Source: Porphyridium purpureum (Eukaryota > Rhodophyta > Bangiophyceae > Porphyridiales > Porphyridiaceae). From it: a DNA stretch of 64,000 nt. Shown one piece after another: positions 48,447 to 58,420 of the stretch; position 1 is the stretch's first letter; each line of letters begins with the position of its first letter. A model generated the notes under the pieces. The model searched no databases and had not been told where the DNA came from. It saw only the letters and a list, made by a program, of their open reading frames with translations. The position numbers and the translations under genes are program-made. Location of the stretch: NCBI GenBank assembly GCA_008690995.1, contig VRMN01000001.1, positions 3,472,001 to 3,536,000 on the forward strand, written 5' to 3'.

Positions 48447-49364
48447 ATGATGCCGACGATGGCGAGCACAGAGCGAGCAGTGATTGCTTCGCCGAGCGAC
48501 GCGGACGCGTTCCGCTTTTCCGACGAGGAGCTGGTGAGGTCCCCTGCGGTGCTCAGTGGCTTCGCAACAAACGTTCATGGCTGGGGTATGAGATCTTATG
48601 CGCAGCATATTGAGGAGCTAGGGCAGACTCTGAAGGTGCCCTCCATGGTCCAATCGTTCGCGTGCGTTCTCGTTCAGCGATACATGATGCTTGAGTCTGT
48701 GTCTGGACTCGAGTCCAGTGAAACACTTGCGACTGCGGCTTTCTTTCTGGCCTGTAAGGCGCAGGAGACGCCCAAACGGTTGAAGGAAGTTGTCACAGAG
48801 TCGCTGCGTCTTCGACTTCAGAATGATAAGCTTTTGCCTGATCTTTTCCCCAGTGATTCTCGCGGCCAATGTTTGTACGATCTCATTCTAGCTTCCTCGG
48901 AATCTGGGGCAGCTTCTCCCCTCGCTTCCCCGTCAGATGGTGATTTCTTCGTTCCTCCTCATGTTTTTCGGAATGAGAGAGATGCGGTTTTGAACCTTGA
49001 AGAGGCGATTCTTCGTGCGGTCTCGTTCTGTCTTCATATTGAGATGCCGTACAAGCCATTCATGGAACTGGTGACGCGATTCGTGCCGGACGAAACGAAA
49101 AAGGTTTTCGTGCAAGTTGGATGGAGCTTTATCAACGACTCGTACAAGACTTGGGTTCACATGAAGTATGATGAGAAATCGATTGCGATCGCAGCTTTCA
49201 TGTTGACTCGACTGTTTCTTTCGCAGGGCTCCCCGGGTAGTGAGGCGCAGAATAGCCCAAGCGTGTCGCTCGAATTTGAGGAGCTTGAAAACAAGCAGGT
49301 CATGGACGCTGCCTTCATGATGTTGGAGCTGTACGATGATTCGAGTAAGCAAGCGTGGATATAG
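48447..49364 (+). CDS. transcription-type cyclin (C/K/L/T group)
   Basis: A 305-residue cyclin, expected to activate a transcription CDK of the CDK9/12 or CDK8 kind. The first cyclin box has the signature ATAAFFLACKAQETPKRLKEVV, close to CKVEETPKKLRDV in cyclins K, T and L. The second box follows FCLHIEMPYKPFMELV. The C-terminus is short, with no RS or His-rich tail, so it is closer to cyclin C or K than to human cyclin T1 or L. ATGs at 48447, 48450 and 48459 are possible. The upstream part of the frame is unconserved and overlaps the promoter motif, so it was excluded. Confidence 0.86.
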   Translation: MMPTMASTERAVIASPSDADAFRFSDEELVRSPAVLSGFATNVHGWGMRSYAQHIEELGQTLKVPSMVQSFACVLVQRYMMLESVSGLESSETLATAAFFLACKAQETPKRLKEVVTESLRLRLQNDKLLPDLFPSDSRGQCLYDLILASSESGAASPLASPSDGDFFVPPHVFRNERDAVLNLEEAILRAVSFCLHIEMPYKPFMELVTRFVPDETKKVFVQVGWSFINDSYKTWVHMKYDEKSIAIAAFMLTRLFLSQGSPGSEAQNSPSVSLEFEELENKQVMDAAFMMLELYDDSSKQAWI

Positions 49365-49426
49365 GTCAGAGGTGAGAGCAAAAGTGTACAATATACAAAT
49401 GTTTCAAAGAAGTGAAACGTGGAAGG

Positions 49427-50890
49427 CTAGTCGGACTCGTTTCCGGGCTGCCGATTCAAGCCTGTCTTTGGCCCCGAAACCACACGCCTTTCCGCCTTTG
49501 TCAGAGCGTAGTTTAGTCTCTGGAGCTTGTGCATTGGCTTGGGCCCCCAAAGATCACCAAACTGAGCTTTCCGTGCGCTCGTGTACTGCTCCTTTGTTCC
49601 GGAAGAACGAGTCCACGGAACGCGCCCCCACTCTCCATCCTTCGTGCATGCGTCGAAATTCACGTGACCTTGTAATTTCAACGGAGATCGCGTCAGACGA
49701 CCCCAAGCACGCTTCTTGTAATCCAGTCCTTGAAACGTGGAGGCAGCGTCAGCCGCTACAAGTGCGACGTACGAGAATCGTTCATTTTCATAGCCCAGCA
49801 TGCGGCCTTCACCTCGGACGCGACGCTGTAGTTCGTTCTGCACAGAGCGCTGAACAAAGTTGCAAAATTGCGTAGACCCTTTCATTGGGCACGGCTTGTC
49901 GTGCTGACACGGCGCGACCACTCGCATGCCGGCTTCGATTCCTTTTTGACGGCAATGCTCTATTCGCTCGTAGCCGCGCGGCGTCCCTGCCTCGCAAATG
50001 ACTAGCACCGTCTTTGTGCGTGCGATAAGTTTCTTCAACGTGCTTTCAATCCGTTCGGCGGACGTCCCGATTTCACCAAGAACGAAACTAGAAAGAACGA
50101 TATCAAAGCGTACATCCGGCGGCACGAGCTCGAGTGAATCCAGCCATGCAGATTGAAAGTCTCCTTCGTTTCCCTCCGAATGGCGACTAAATGTCTTGAC
50201 GAATTTGGAAAGAATACTTCTTCCAAACTCGCTCATGATGGCCGCTCGCTCCACCAGAACAGAGGCCCTCAATGACGCGGGAAACGAGCTCAAGGCGGCA
50301 GCCGTTCCCGTTGCTGGACCGGCGCCAAAATCAAGTACACTTCGAGGCTGAAAGGAAGGTTCCACTTGCTGCACTTCATGAATGGCACGCCGCAGCGCAG
50401 CAAAAGTGCCGGGAGCTTTGGACATCGAGTATGCAGCAACGGCTCCCAGAGAGCCATACATGTTCTCCCGCACACGTTCACCCATGCGAATCTTCTCAAA
50501 ATCAATCTCGAGCTCCTTGAGATGGGATCGTAATGCGCTGATGTTAGGGACCGGCTTTTCACGAATCGTGTCACTTATTGCGCTCACAAGCGCTTCAGGC
50601 ATTGATGCGGCTTCCTGGCTCATCTTTTCCCAAACAAATGCGTCCTGTCCGAGTGCTCGCGTGCGCACGTCATGGCGTTTTCGGATTTGCGGGATCAATC
50701 CCGGTCCGTTCTCTTCCTCTGCTGTCAGCTCACCGTCATCATGATCGTCATCACCGCCATGCGGAAGAGCGGCTTCTCCGGTCGACTGTGTCGCACTGTC
50801 GGGCGCAGCCTTGGCCGCGAGTGCCCTTGCGGGGTGACGCGCGAGCCTCACCAACGAGTTGGCCGCGCGCTGCGCAAGCAGCACTGACAT
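49427..50890 (-). CDS. METTL17: mitoribosome assembly factor METTL17/Rsm22
   Basis: A 487-residue methyltransferase-like protein required for assembly of the small mitochondrial ribosomal subunit. An Arg/Ala-rich mitochondrial presequence precedes the core. The SAM-like motif is RSVLDFGAGPATGT. Near the end are the Cys residues of the family's iron-sulfur site (VICEAG, then VAPCQHDKPCPM and FCNFVQRSVQ), as in Rsm22. The ATG at 50890 was preferred because two promoter motifs lie 126-181 bp upstream. The frame upstream lacks conservation and overlaps them. Whether it still methylates RNA is doubtful on family knowledge. Confidence 0.88.
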   Translation of the reverse strand: MSVLLAQRAANSLVRLARHPARALAAKAAPDSATQSTGEAALPHGGDDDHDDGELTAEEENGPGLIPQIRKRHDVRTRALGQDAFVWEKMSQEAASMPEALVSAISDTIREKPVPNISALRSHLKELEIDFEKIRMGERVRENMYGSLGAVAAYSMSKAPGTFAALRRAIHEVQQVEPSFQPRSVLDFGAGPATGTAAALSSFPASLRASVLVERAAIMSEFGRSILSKFVKTFSRHSEGNEGDFQSAWLDSLELVPPDVRFDIVLSSFVLGEIGTSAERIESTLKKLIARTKTVLVICEAGTPRGYERIEHCRQKGIEAGMRVVAPCQHDKPCPMKGSTQFCNFVQRSVQNELQRRVRGEGRMLGYENERFSYVALVAADAASTFQGLDYKKRAWGRLTRSPLKLQGHVNFDACTKDGEWGRVPWTRSSGTKEQYTSARKAQFGDLWGPKPMHKLQRLNYALTKAERRVVSGPKTGLNRQPGNESD

Positions 50891-51588
50891 TTTCGCGCGC
50901 ACAGTGCGAGCATGCGTGGAACGAGTTCGGCGCGGGAGAGTGTCGTGGGCCGTCGCATGTGCGCTGTGCGTCGGCTGCCGGGACCGAGAGACGCGCACCG
51001 TCTCGGTACTGTGACGCTGTACCTCGTGTGCGCTCGATACGCAATTGATCGAGCGCGCGTGAAAGTACAGTTTGCCGCACCCAGTCGGCCGTGCGCGTGA
51101 GGTCCGCAGCTCCGGTGACACAAGCGATGTGGACGCAACGCACCAGCAGGAGCCCATCGCCGCGCCGCATCGCACAAACTTGCAACTTCCCTGGCGAGAG
51201 TCTCCGGTCCTGATCACATGCTGTGCTCTGCAACAGCTGACCAGGTCGATTGCGTGAGAAACCGCGGCTTTGAAACCCTCAGTTCCGCACCGCGGCCGGT
51301 GGATTTTTTAGGTCTCGCTCGGCCTGGCGCGTTGTGGCGTCGGCGTGTTGCGAGAGGGCTCAGGTTCGCTCTCTATCATTTGACTTCATGAATTGGATCA
51401 TGAACGGCCTTTTGTTCTAGCCAGGAGAACGCTTCTCGTTTGCGGTACGTACGCCAAGACATCAGAGAAGCCAGTTTTCAGTGAAAGTTTACGGATTGGA
51501 TAGGGTGATCAGGAGGGAGAGTGCGGAGAATTCAGCGAAGCGTAGTGCTTGCAAGCTTGTTTCTATTAACGTACGCATAAGCACAAAC
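50891..51588. other. divergent promoter region
   Basis: 698 bp containing GCTGTACC at 51016-51023 and AGTACAGT at 51064-51071. The frames seen here are GC-rich shadows. No gene is called. Confidence 0.5.
51064..51071 (-). promoter_or_regulatory. AGTACAGT promoter motif variant
   Basis: Lies 174 bp from the METTL17 start, with GCTGTACC 41 bp closer. Confidence 0.45.
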
Positions 51589-53238
51589 ATGTACAATTCA
51601 CAGCAAGGGGATGAGACACCCCAGCAGCAGCAGCGAGTCGGCTCCAACTCAATGGCCAGCGCGGCGGCCTCGGGTCTTCCTAGCTCACTCGCTGCGGCTA
51701 TTGTTCAGCCCACCGCTTGGATCAAGTCAACTTCCTTGAGTCTTCTGTCCCATTCGCCGCATGGAGCTGTGCACAAATCATCTTCGCTGCTAGATGCGAT
51801 GGTGAATGAGGACTTGAGTATGCTTGACGGTTCGATGTATGTCCAAAGCATTGAGAAGAGCGATTCACAGGGTAGCAGTCCTTCTGCCAAGCTTTCGTAC
51901 GCAAATTCCGCGGAGTTCAGCAGTCAGCTACTGACACGGAATCGCTTCTACGAATGGCTGGAAAGTGAGACTCATATTGACTTGGATAAGCTTCGTCTGG
52001 CTGCACGATACGGTATTCCGGACGATGTACGAGGAGATGTATGGAAGTATTTGCTCGGTGTCTCGAAGAGCGAAAAATCAGATGAGCTGTACCAGAAAAA
52101 TAGGAACACTGCGCGATACAGGGAGCGCCTACGCGGCGTTGATGAAAGTGACGAGGTGTCGCGTAGAGTGATGGGAGAGGCGCGCAGGCAGTGGCAAAGC
52201 CGTGTATCAGACGACTCTCGAGCGGTTCAGCAACGACCTTTTTTGGGGCATTTAGAAATCCGTCAGACCGCGGCGAGCGAAAAGGGGGATCGAAACACCA
52301 CGCCTCCTGAATTTGAGGTTCGTGCTCGGTTGGAAAAGTCGAGCGATCATGAAGGTGGTAGCAGCACTTTGGAACATTGCTCCAGTAGGGCAAGTGACAG
52401 TACAAGAACCCCAACTTCGGAACAGAGCTCCAGGACGTTTTCACGCGAATTGAGTGAATCAGAGATCTTCCAGCAAGCAACAGCTACCGTTCGAGGCGCA
52501 ACGGAGGATGATGCTTCCAGAGCGAGTACGAAAGCGTCTGAAGCGGCGAGTGCACGAGCAAGCACTTTTTCTGATGGCAAAAATTCAGCAAAGGCGAATG
52601 AGTTGAACCAAAGGAAAACGGATAACCGGGCGATTGCATCTTTGGTGCTTGACACGAAGGCCGGCACAGATGAGAATTTGAGAGTTTATGCTCGGGTCAT
52701 TTCAGCCACGTTGAATTCGCTTGGTCCGGAGTACGTGTACTGCGCGGAACTGGTATCCATGTTAACGCCGTTTTTAGTTGTTATGACGGAAGAGTCTGAC
52801 GTGTTCATGAGCTACCACCGTTTGATTCGCAGACACGAGGCGGTGCTCAGAGAGGACCAGCAGGAGTTGAAGCGTCAAACAGCTAGTTTTGTAACCATGT
52901 TTCGTGTCCTGCAGCCAGAGTTGTGGGACTATTTCGAAAGCGAAGAGGTACCAGTGTCTCAATGGATTCCGAGTTGGTTCAAAAGCTTGCTATCACGGCA
53001 ATTGCCTCTGTCTTGCGTGCTTCGGCTGTGGGACACATACTTCAGCTCGGATGAAGGACTAGAGCTGCACCCATTCGTTTGCCTTGCAATCATGGATTTG
53101 ATACAGGAGGAGATTTTCGAGCTGGATGGCGCGGATATTGTATCCTACTTGCATTCACTCCCTCACTTGGACATCGATCGAGTCGTAGCCCTAGCAAGTA
53201 ACATACGGGAAGATGCTGTTGGGCGCGAAATCCTGTAA
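51589..53238 (+). CDS. TBC-domain protein (Rab GAP-like), catalytic residues partly replaced
   Basis: A 549-residue protein with a split TBC domain. The first part is YGIPDDVRGDVWKYLLGVSK (about 135-160), typical of the TBC start. Around 185-200, SRRVMGEARRQW may be a degenerate IxxDxxR arginine-finger motif. A Ser/Thr/Glu-rich insert of roughly 150 residues follows. The second half resumes at LRVYARVISATLNSLGPEYVYC and ends in the expected LPLSCVLRLWDTYF helix. At the glutamine-finger site, where active GAPs have YxQ, this protein has YCA. It may therefore be a weak or non-catalytic Rab-binding protein. The ATG at 51589 is the first in frame. Confidence 0.84.
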   Translation: MYNSQQGDETPQQQQRVGSNSMASAAASGLPSSLAAAIVQPTAWIKSTSLSLLSHSPHGAVHKSSSLLDAMVNEDLSMLDGSMYVQSIEKSDSQGSSPSAKLSYANSAEFSSQLLTRNRFYEWLESETHIDLDKLRLAARYGIPDDVRGDVWKYLLGVSKSEKSDELYQKNRNTARYRERLRGVDESDEVSRRVMGEARRQWQSRVSDDSRAVQQRPFLGHLEIRQTAASEKGDRNTTPPEFEVRARLEKSSDHEGGSSTLEHCSSRASDSTRTPTSEQSSRTFSRELSESEIFQQATATVRGATEDDASRASTKASEAASARASTFSDGKNSAKANELNQRKTDNRAIASLVLDTKAGTDENLRVYARVISATLNSLGPEYVYCAELVSMLTPFLVVMTEESDVFMSYHRLIRRHEAVLREDQQELKRQTASFVTMFRVLQPELWDYFESEEVPVSQWIPSWFKSLLSRQLPLSCVLRLWDTYFSSDEGLELHPFVCLAIMDLIQEEIFELDGADIVSYLHSLPHLDIDRVVALASNIREDAVGREIL

Positions 53239-53293
53239 TACAATAGGTAAGGAGTCTCTGGAAAGCTTTTCGTTGCCACAGCATCGTACCGCT

Positions 53294-55009
53294 CTACTTC
53301 ATCAGCGGAGATAAGAGCTGAGCAACTTGATTCAACGTAACAAGATGCACCTCATTACTCGACAAGGATCTTTTCTGGATCGCACGCTCTAGCAGCCAAA
53401 GCTGTTCAAATTCGTCCCGCATTAAAGGCATCACTCGCACAGCGCTGCCTCGCCCATATCCATGAAACGCTGCCACGGGCTGGTCCCCAGACACCGTCTT
53501 GCCTTGTAGAGCGTGTCGCTCATGCTTCCACGGCATTCGATACGTGCCCGGTATGGAGATGCTTTCAGCAGATGTCACGTACTTGTGAATACACATGTAC
53601 AGCCGCTGCGATCCGCAGCGCTTGCAGAATGAGTTTGTTTCCATTTCGCACCCCAGAATGTAGTCCTGCAATTTTTCGACCAAGGCACGAGAAAGGACAA
53701 CAGTACCACCTTGGGGAATGCCCGGACAATGTTCACAGAAGAGACGATCGCATCGAGTCTCCGCTGAAGATTCGAAGGAGTCTTCACCAGGAAGGCTGCA
53801 CCAGCGGCCCCCGCCTTTCACATTGATGTCCCGAATCCAGCGGGCAAAGCTGCTGTAATCTCCGTTATCAACACGAACAGCTTCAAGGTAGCCGCCCCAT
53901 TTCGGTGAGACATCCGGATCTGGTAATGCAGAACGTGCAAGTAGTGAGAGCGCTCGAGGAAAGACATATGTATCATCATCTACCAGCGCAAGGTATTTTA
54001 GGTTCGGATTCTTCCGCATCGCTCCGTTCCACGCAGCGCGGACTCGAACAAGATGCGACCATGCGCCCATAGATTCAAGATAGCGCTCGGACATTGCGTA
54101 AGCAGGTTGCACCACTTCAAAGCGGACGAAATCACAGCGTGTCGTCTCCATATCTGTAAATACTACAATATTATCGGGTTGCAGCCCCCGTCCCCACGAT
54201 CTACTGACTGCGTCGACGCGCTCGGCAAAGTTCTTGTTTCCTGCGAGAACCGCAAAAAAAGTGCTATCTTCGGGGAAGCCCTGCTTCGAAATAACTTGCG
54301 AATCTGCTAAATTGGTGCCAAATGCACGAATTCTGCCGTGCTGAGCAGACCAGATGATTGGGAAGGAAGGCGATAAAGCAATGAGTCCCGCTTGTCTCTG
54401 CAGAACCCTGGCCTCACTTTCCGAGCCCAGTTCTAACTCCAGCAGTAAATTTGAGCCCGACAGCGAGATACTCTTGCGAGACAGCCACGCCCGAGATAGT
54501 TCAGACAATGCCTGCACGATCGAAAAATTGCCTATCAGGCAGGAAGAGGCGCTCTCACGGACGACAATGTGCAGTACGGCCTCACATGCTCCATTTCTCG
54601 CTTCCCCGCATAAAGCTTCCATGGCATTCAGGAGTCCGACTCGAAAAGTGTCACAAGAAGCTACCCACGGAGGAAGCACTCTGGGTGTCGGGGAGGTCAC
54701 GGAAGTGGTCGCGCCACCGCTATCGTCAAGGACGCCAGACGTGACGAGTGCGAGTAAGCCATCCCTGCCAGCAAGTCGCCGACTGTCGATCGAATCATGT
54801 GACTGCGCGAAGTTCAAGTCATGTTCTAGAATCAAGCTACCGAGCACTGACGGCAGCGTCCGTGTTCGCCGTTGGTGGCCGACCTGACCACGATGAAGCA
54901 GTACGAAGGCGCGCAACAGCAGCACAGACAGAGCAACCACCAGAGTGGCCACTAAAGCCGGCAATCGAGGCGACCGGCGAACTTTCTCACTCCCGCGCGG
55001 CGCATGCAT
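53294..55009 (-). CDS. type II membrane glycosyltransferase, fringe/GT31-like
   Basis: A 571-residue Golgi-type glycosyltransferase. A short basic tail is followed by one signal-anchor span (PALVATLVVALSVLLLRAFV, about 16-36). The catalytic half, from about 265, has FFAVLAGNKNFAERVDAVSRSW, then IVVFTD, LKYLALVDDDTYVFPRAL with the metal-binding DDD, and a GGTVVLSRALVEKL region as in fringe-like transferases. Several Cys pairs near the end (CDRLFCEHC, CKRCG) probably form disulfides in the lumen. It should transfer a UDP-sugar onto glycans, perhaps the exported polysaccharide. Sugar and acceptor are unknown. The ATG at 55009 lies 64 bp from an ACTGTACT motif. Confidence 0.83.
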   Translation of the reverse strand: MHAPRGSEKVRRSPRLPALVATLVVALSVLLLRAFVLLHRGQVGHQRRTRTLPSVLGSLILEHDLNFAQSHDSIDSRRLAGRDGLLALVTSGVLDDSGGATTSVTSPTPRVLPPWVASCDTFRVGLLNAMEALCGEARNGACEAVLHIVVRESASSCLIGNFSIVQALSELSRAWLSRKSISLSGSNLLLELELGSESEARVLQRQAGLIALSPSFPIIWSAQHGRIRAFGTNLADSQVISKQGFPEDSTFFAVLAGNKNFAERVDAVSRSWGRGLQPDNIVVFTDMETTRCDFVRFEVVQPAYAMSERYLESMGAWSHLVRVRAAWNGAMRKNPNLKYLALVDDDTYVFPRALSLLARSALPDPDVSPKWGGYLEAVRVDNGDYSSFARWIRDINVKGGGRWCSLPGEDSFESSAETRCDRLFCEHCPGIPQGGTVVLSRALVEKLQDYILGCEMETNSFCKRCGSQRLYMCIHKYVTSAESISIPGTYRMPWKHERHALQGKTVSGDQPVAAFHGYGRGSAVRVMPLMRDEFEQLWLLERAIQKRSLSSNEVHLVTLNQVAQLLSPLMK

Positions 55010-55312
55010 TGTGGACGCTGGCCACGGTCTCGCGGACCCCAACACTTTACCTTGCGCGCTTCGCAGCGATGAACTGTACTAATCCACAGAACCGCGCGCC
55101 AGTCACGCTGGGATCGTGCGCGTAGCACTGGACTACGGCACCTGCTCGGAGCGCGCGCGCGCGTGCTTACGGGCGGAACCCAACCAGCAGACCGAGGCTG
55201 CGTGTGCCGCGCTGTCGCTCGGCAGCTGGCTGGCTCACTCTCCTCGAAAGCCAGCCGATCACTTCTCAACTTGCTGCTCTCCCACGGCGCGTCGACGTCG
55301 CGTGGGATCTGC
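55010..55312. other. divergent promoter region
   Basis: 303 bp between head-to-head starts, with ACTGTACT at 55073-55080. It also contains a short alternating CG tract near 55151-55163. No gene is seen. Confidence 0.5.
55073..55080 (+). promoter_or_regulatory. ACTGTACT promoter motif variant
   Basis: 64 bp from the glycosyltransferase start and about 230 bp from the SNF2 start. Confidence 0.45.
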
Positions 55313-58300
55313 ATGGAAGGCAGCGGATGGCAGACAGCGCACGTGCCCGGCGGGCCTGGGGGTGGCCCGCAATGCCGTCACGCGAAGGTCAAGCAGACGT
55401 CCGCCAGAATGAGGGCAAAGCAGCCTCCCGGAAAAACTGGAGGTATTTTCAAACGGGTGTGCTCGACCAGCAGTGGTAGTAGCGTTCATGAATTGGACCA
55501 AGGCACTTTCGCCATCAACTCTGATTCTTCCTCTAGCGGCGTCACTACTCCGACGGATTCGTCAATCGGTCAAAGTGATGGCAGAATCGCGTGGACGGAC
55601 GGATCGAAGCAGCTGCGGTACAAGGCCAGTGCAAGGCAACAGCAGACTTTGCTGTTTCCGCATGAAGCGAAAGTACGAAAGTGCGTGAATGAGGATGAAG
55701 AGGAATTGGACTTTCTGAGCACTGTTCCGGACCAGCCTGGGCATGGAAATTCTTTCAACCAAAACCTTCAACCGGTCTCAAGTGGATATGATTCACCCGG
55801 CATCCCGCGTCTTTCAAGAGGAAAAGCGCGCTGCGAAAAGGTGATTGTGATCGAGTCCTCCGATGATGATCGGGCTCCAGATGCGATCAACGGAGTCAGG
55901 GTGCATTCGTCCACAAAATCCTATGCAAAACATCCAAGGAAAGTCAGGCGCAAGCGACTTCGAAAAGGCGCTGGAGATGATACAAGTAGTGATGAAAATC
56001 TTCCCACGATTGAAAACCTCGAACACATGTTGGAGCGAGAAACCGAAACTCCGCAGAAGGCGGTTCGGCATCATCGCTTGCGCGTGCAGTTACCTGAGGA
56101 GGAGGCTGACGCCGCTGCCGTGGACCCTAGTACCATCAAGTTTGTCAGTTCAAGGGTAGGACCAGTCAAACGCAAATGCGCTGCTGCTAAATTGCGAAAG
56201 CTGACAAGCGAAGAGCGGGCTGATAGAATGCAGGCCCTTCTGGCGCAGACTGAACGTATAGAGGGAGAACTGCAAAGTCTCCTTTCTCACCAGCTCGTGG
56301 CGCGCGCTTCATTGTCACCTTCTGCGGCCGAAAGTAGTGATTTATTCACGAATGCTTTCGCGCCAGCCCCAAACTCACCCAATGGCTCGGCTTGTTCCGT
56401 GCAGCTAAAATTTCACCAAATGGTTGGTGTAAAATGGCTTCTGGCGTTGCATCGTGACGGTCGAAATGCCATTCTAGCCGACGACATGGGTCTTGGCAAG
56501 ACGATTCAGACTCTGGCCCTAGTGCATGCTCTGAAGCACTCAGGTAAGCATGGTTGCACTCTGATTGTTGCTCCTGTCAGCGTTTGCGATCACTGGCTTT
56601 CAGACGCAGAGAAGTTTTTCCCGGGGCTCAGGGTGCATGCCCATGTTGGCAGCGTTGACCATCGAATGGGTGTTTGGGAGGAGGTGCTCCTTTCTCGGAA
56701 TGACGATGTTGGCAAGATGCCATACGATGTTATCGTGACATCATTTGAACTTGTTTCGCGAGACTTTTGTCGTTCGGCGGAGCTTTCGGTCGGTCAGATG
56801 CAATTTTCGGCTGTGCTTCAATTTCTGCGTGGTTGTAGGTTTTCTTATCTGGTCGTGGATGAAGCCCACCGTCTGAAGAACAAGGACTCCATGATGTTTG
56901 CCAAGCTGTCGCGGGATATCGCCAGTGAGCACCGTCTTCTTTTGACTGGCACGCCACTTCAAAACAATCTTCAAGAGCTTTGGGCCTTGCTTAATTTCTG
57001 TGTCCCGTCGATATTTGCCTCTTTGGACTCTTTCGAGGCTTGGTTCGTCCAGCCTTTCAACGAGGCCGTCAATACATCGGACTTCGAGTGTTCCGTTTCC
57101 GAGACGGAGCGGCTCGTGATCATTGAACGACTGCATCGCGTCCTTCGGCCCTTCATTCTCCGGCGAACGAAAAGCGAAGTGTTTGGCAACGACAAGGCTC
57201 TTGCGCCGCTGATTGAGCGGGATGTCTACTGTCCGCAGTCAAACATGCAGGTCGCTCTTGCCCACATATTCAGTCTTCAAAAGGCGAAGAAAGTTCGGTC
57301 TGCGAGCCAGGTGATGAGGTTTCGCCAGGCTGCCATCCACCCTTTCATGCTATCGACCTCACTGTACGATGACAGCGAACTGGAATCACTTGATAAGGGT
57401 CTTGTTTGTGCCTCTGGAAAATTTACCTTTCTGTGCAAGGCCTTGCCAGAGCTTCTTTGTCATGGCCACAAAATGCTTATTTTCTCGCAGTTCAAGGGGA
57501 GCTTGGATTTAGTGGAGTCTTTGCTCATGCTCCTGGGCGAGCGGTGGGCGAGAATTGACGGTGAGTTCTCGCTTGAAGATCGACAAACGCTTATGGCAGA
57601 CTTTTGCTCAGCCGAAAGCGGTGTCAATGTTTTTCTTCTCTCCACCCGTGCTGGAGGCGTGGGCCTGAATTTGCAGAGTGCGGATACAGTCATTTTATTA
57701 GACCAAGACCTTAATCCTCTGATGGATAAGCAGGCGATCTCGCGGTGCCACAGGATGGGCCAGATGAAGCCCGTGCTTGTTTTGAGGCTAATAACTGCCG
57801 ATTCTGTGGATGAATTGATTCTGTCGAGGTGCCGTTCAAAGATAGAAATGGAAGAGCAGATTATTGAGGCCGGTCGGTACGATGCGCTGTCTTCGACTGA
57901 CGAGAGAAAGCAAGTGCTGCTGAGTATTCTTGAGAATAGGCAACAACAAACAGTGAGCATTAGGAGACCTGATCTTCGATTTGAGTGGATGCATCAGAGC
58001 TCCGAGCTTTTGCACATTTTAAATCGATGCACGGCCGGCGCACCCCATAGGGCTGGTTCGCTCGAGTCGCATTCCCATGAAAGTAGTGCGGTTGATGCGA
58101 GCGCGGCTGTCGCCGAGGCTCGGCTGAAATGCCGTTTGCCGGCTTGGCTGAGTTTGACGGATGCCATGCTGCGTGACCTGACGGTGCAAGCGGAGACGCA
58201 GGCGAAAGCGTTGGACCAGGTGTCCCGAGCCCTGAAGGAATCAGATCCTCGTGCTGCATTTCTTCGCATCGAAGGAGTGCTGTCGAAGAAGGAAAGAGTC

Positions 58301-58420
58301 AAGTTTAAGAACTATGAGAGTCACATTCGTAGATCACCGCGTCGTCTAGAGGATCGTTTTTCTTTGAGTGATGTGGAGAACGCGGAGCTTGTTGATGCGA
58401 AGAAGAACGCTCGAAGTTGA
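55313..58420 (+). CDS. SNF2-family chromatin-remodelling ATPase
   Basis: A 1035-residue nuclear ATPase that should move nucleosomes. The first 350 residues are charged and probably disordered, with basic patches. The ATPase core holds motif I (ADDMGLGKTIQT, near 389), DEAH (VVDEAHRLKNKDS, near 515), the LTGTPLQNN motif, a helical stretch with RPFILRRTKSEV, and the C-lobe with STRAGGVGLNLQSAD and RCHRMGQ (near 812). EAGRYDALSSTDERKQVLLSIL after the core recalls Snf2/BRM and ISWI. I see no bromodomain, SANT/SLIDE or chromodomain, so the subfamily is unclear. The ATG at 55313 was chosen; 55409 is also possible. Confidence 0.9.
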   Translation: MEGSGWQTAHVPGGPGGGPQCRHAKVKQTSARMRAKQPPGKTGGIFKRVCSTSSGSSVHELDQGTFAINSDSSSSGVTTPTDSSIGQSDGRIAWTDGSKQLRYKASARQQQTLLFPHEAKVRKCVNEDEEELDFLSTVPDQPGHGNSFNQNLQPVSSGYDSPGIPRLSRGKARCEKVIVIESSDDDRAPDAINGVRVHSSTKSYAKHPRKVRRKRLRKGAGDDTSSDENLPTIENLEHMLERETETPQKAVRHHRLRVQLPEEEADAAAVDPSTIKFVSSRVGPVKRKCAAAKLRKLTSEERADRMQALLAQTERIEGELQSLLSHQLVARASLSPSAAESSDLFTNAFAPAPNSPNGSACSVQLKFHQMVGVKWLLALHRDGRNAILADDMGLGKTIQTLALVHALKHSGKHGCTLIVAPVSVCDHWLSDAEKFFPGLRVHAHVGSVDHRMGVWEEVLLSRNDDVGKMPYDVIVTSFELVSRDFCRSAELSVGQMQFSAVLQFLRGCRFSYLVVDEAHRLKNKDSMMFAKLSRDIASEHRLLLTGTPLQNNLQELWALLNFCVPSIFASLDSFEAWFVQPFNEAVNTSDFECSVSETERLVIIERLHRVLRPFILRRTKSEVFGNDKALAPLIERDVYCPQSNMQVALAHIFSLQKAKKVRSASQVMRFRQAAIHPFMLSTSLYDDSELESLDKGLVCASGKFTFLCKALPELLCHGHKMLIFSQFKGSLDLVESLLMLLGERWARIDGEFSLEDRQTLMADFCSAESGVNVFLLSTRAGGVGLNLQSADTVILLDQDLNPLMDKQAISRCHRMGQMKPVLVLRLITADSVDELILSRCRSKIEMEEQIIEAGRYDALSSTDERKQVLLSILENRQQQTVSIRRPDLRFEWMHQSSELLHILNRCTAGAPHRAGSLESHSHESSAVDASAAVAEARLKCRLPAWLSLTDAMLRDLTVQAETQAKALDQVSRALKESDPRAAFLRIEGVLSKKERVKFKNYESHIRRSPRRLEDRFSLSDVENAELVDAKKNARS

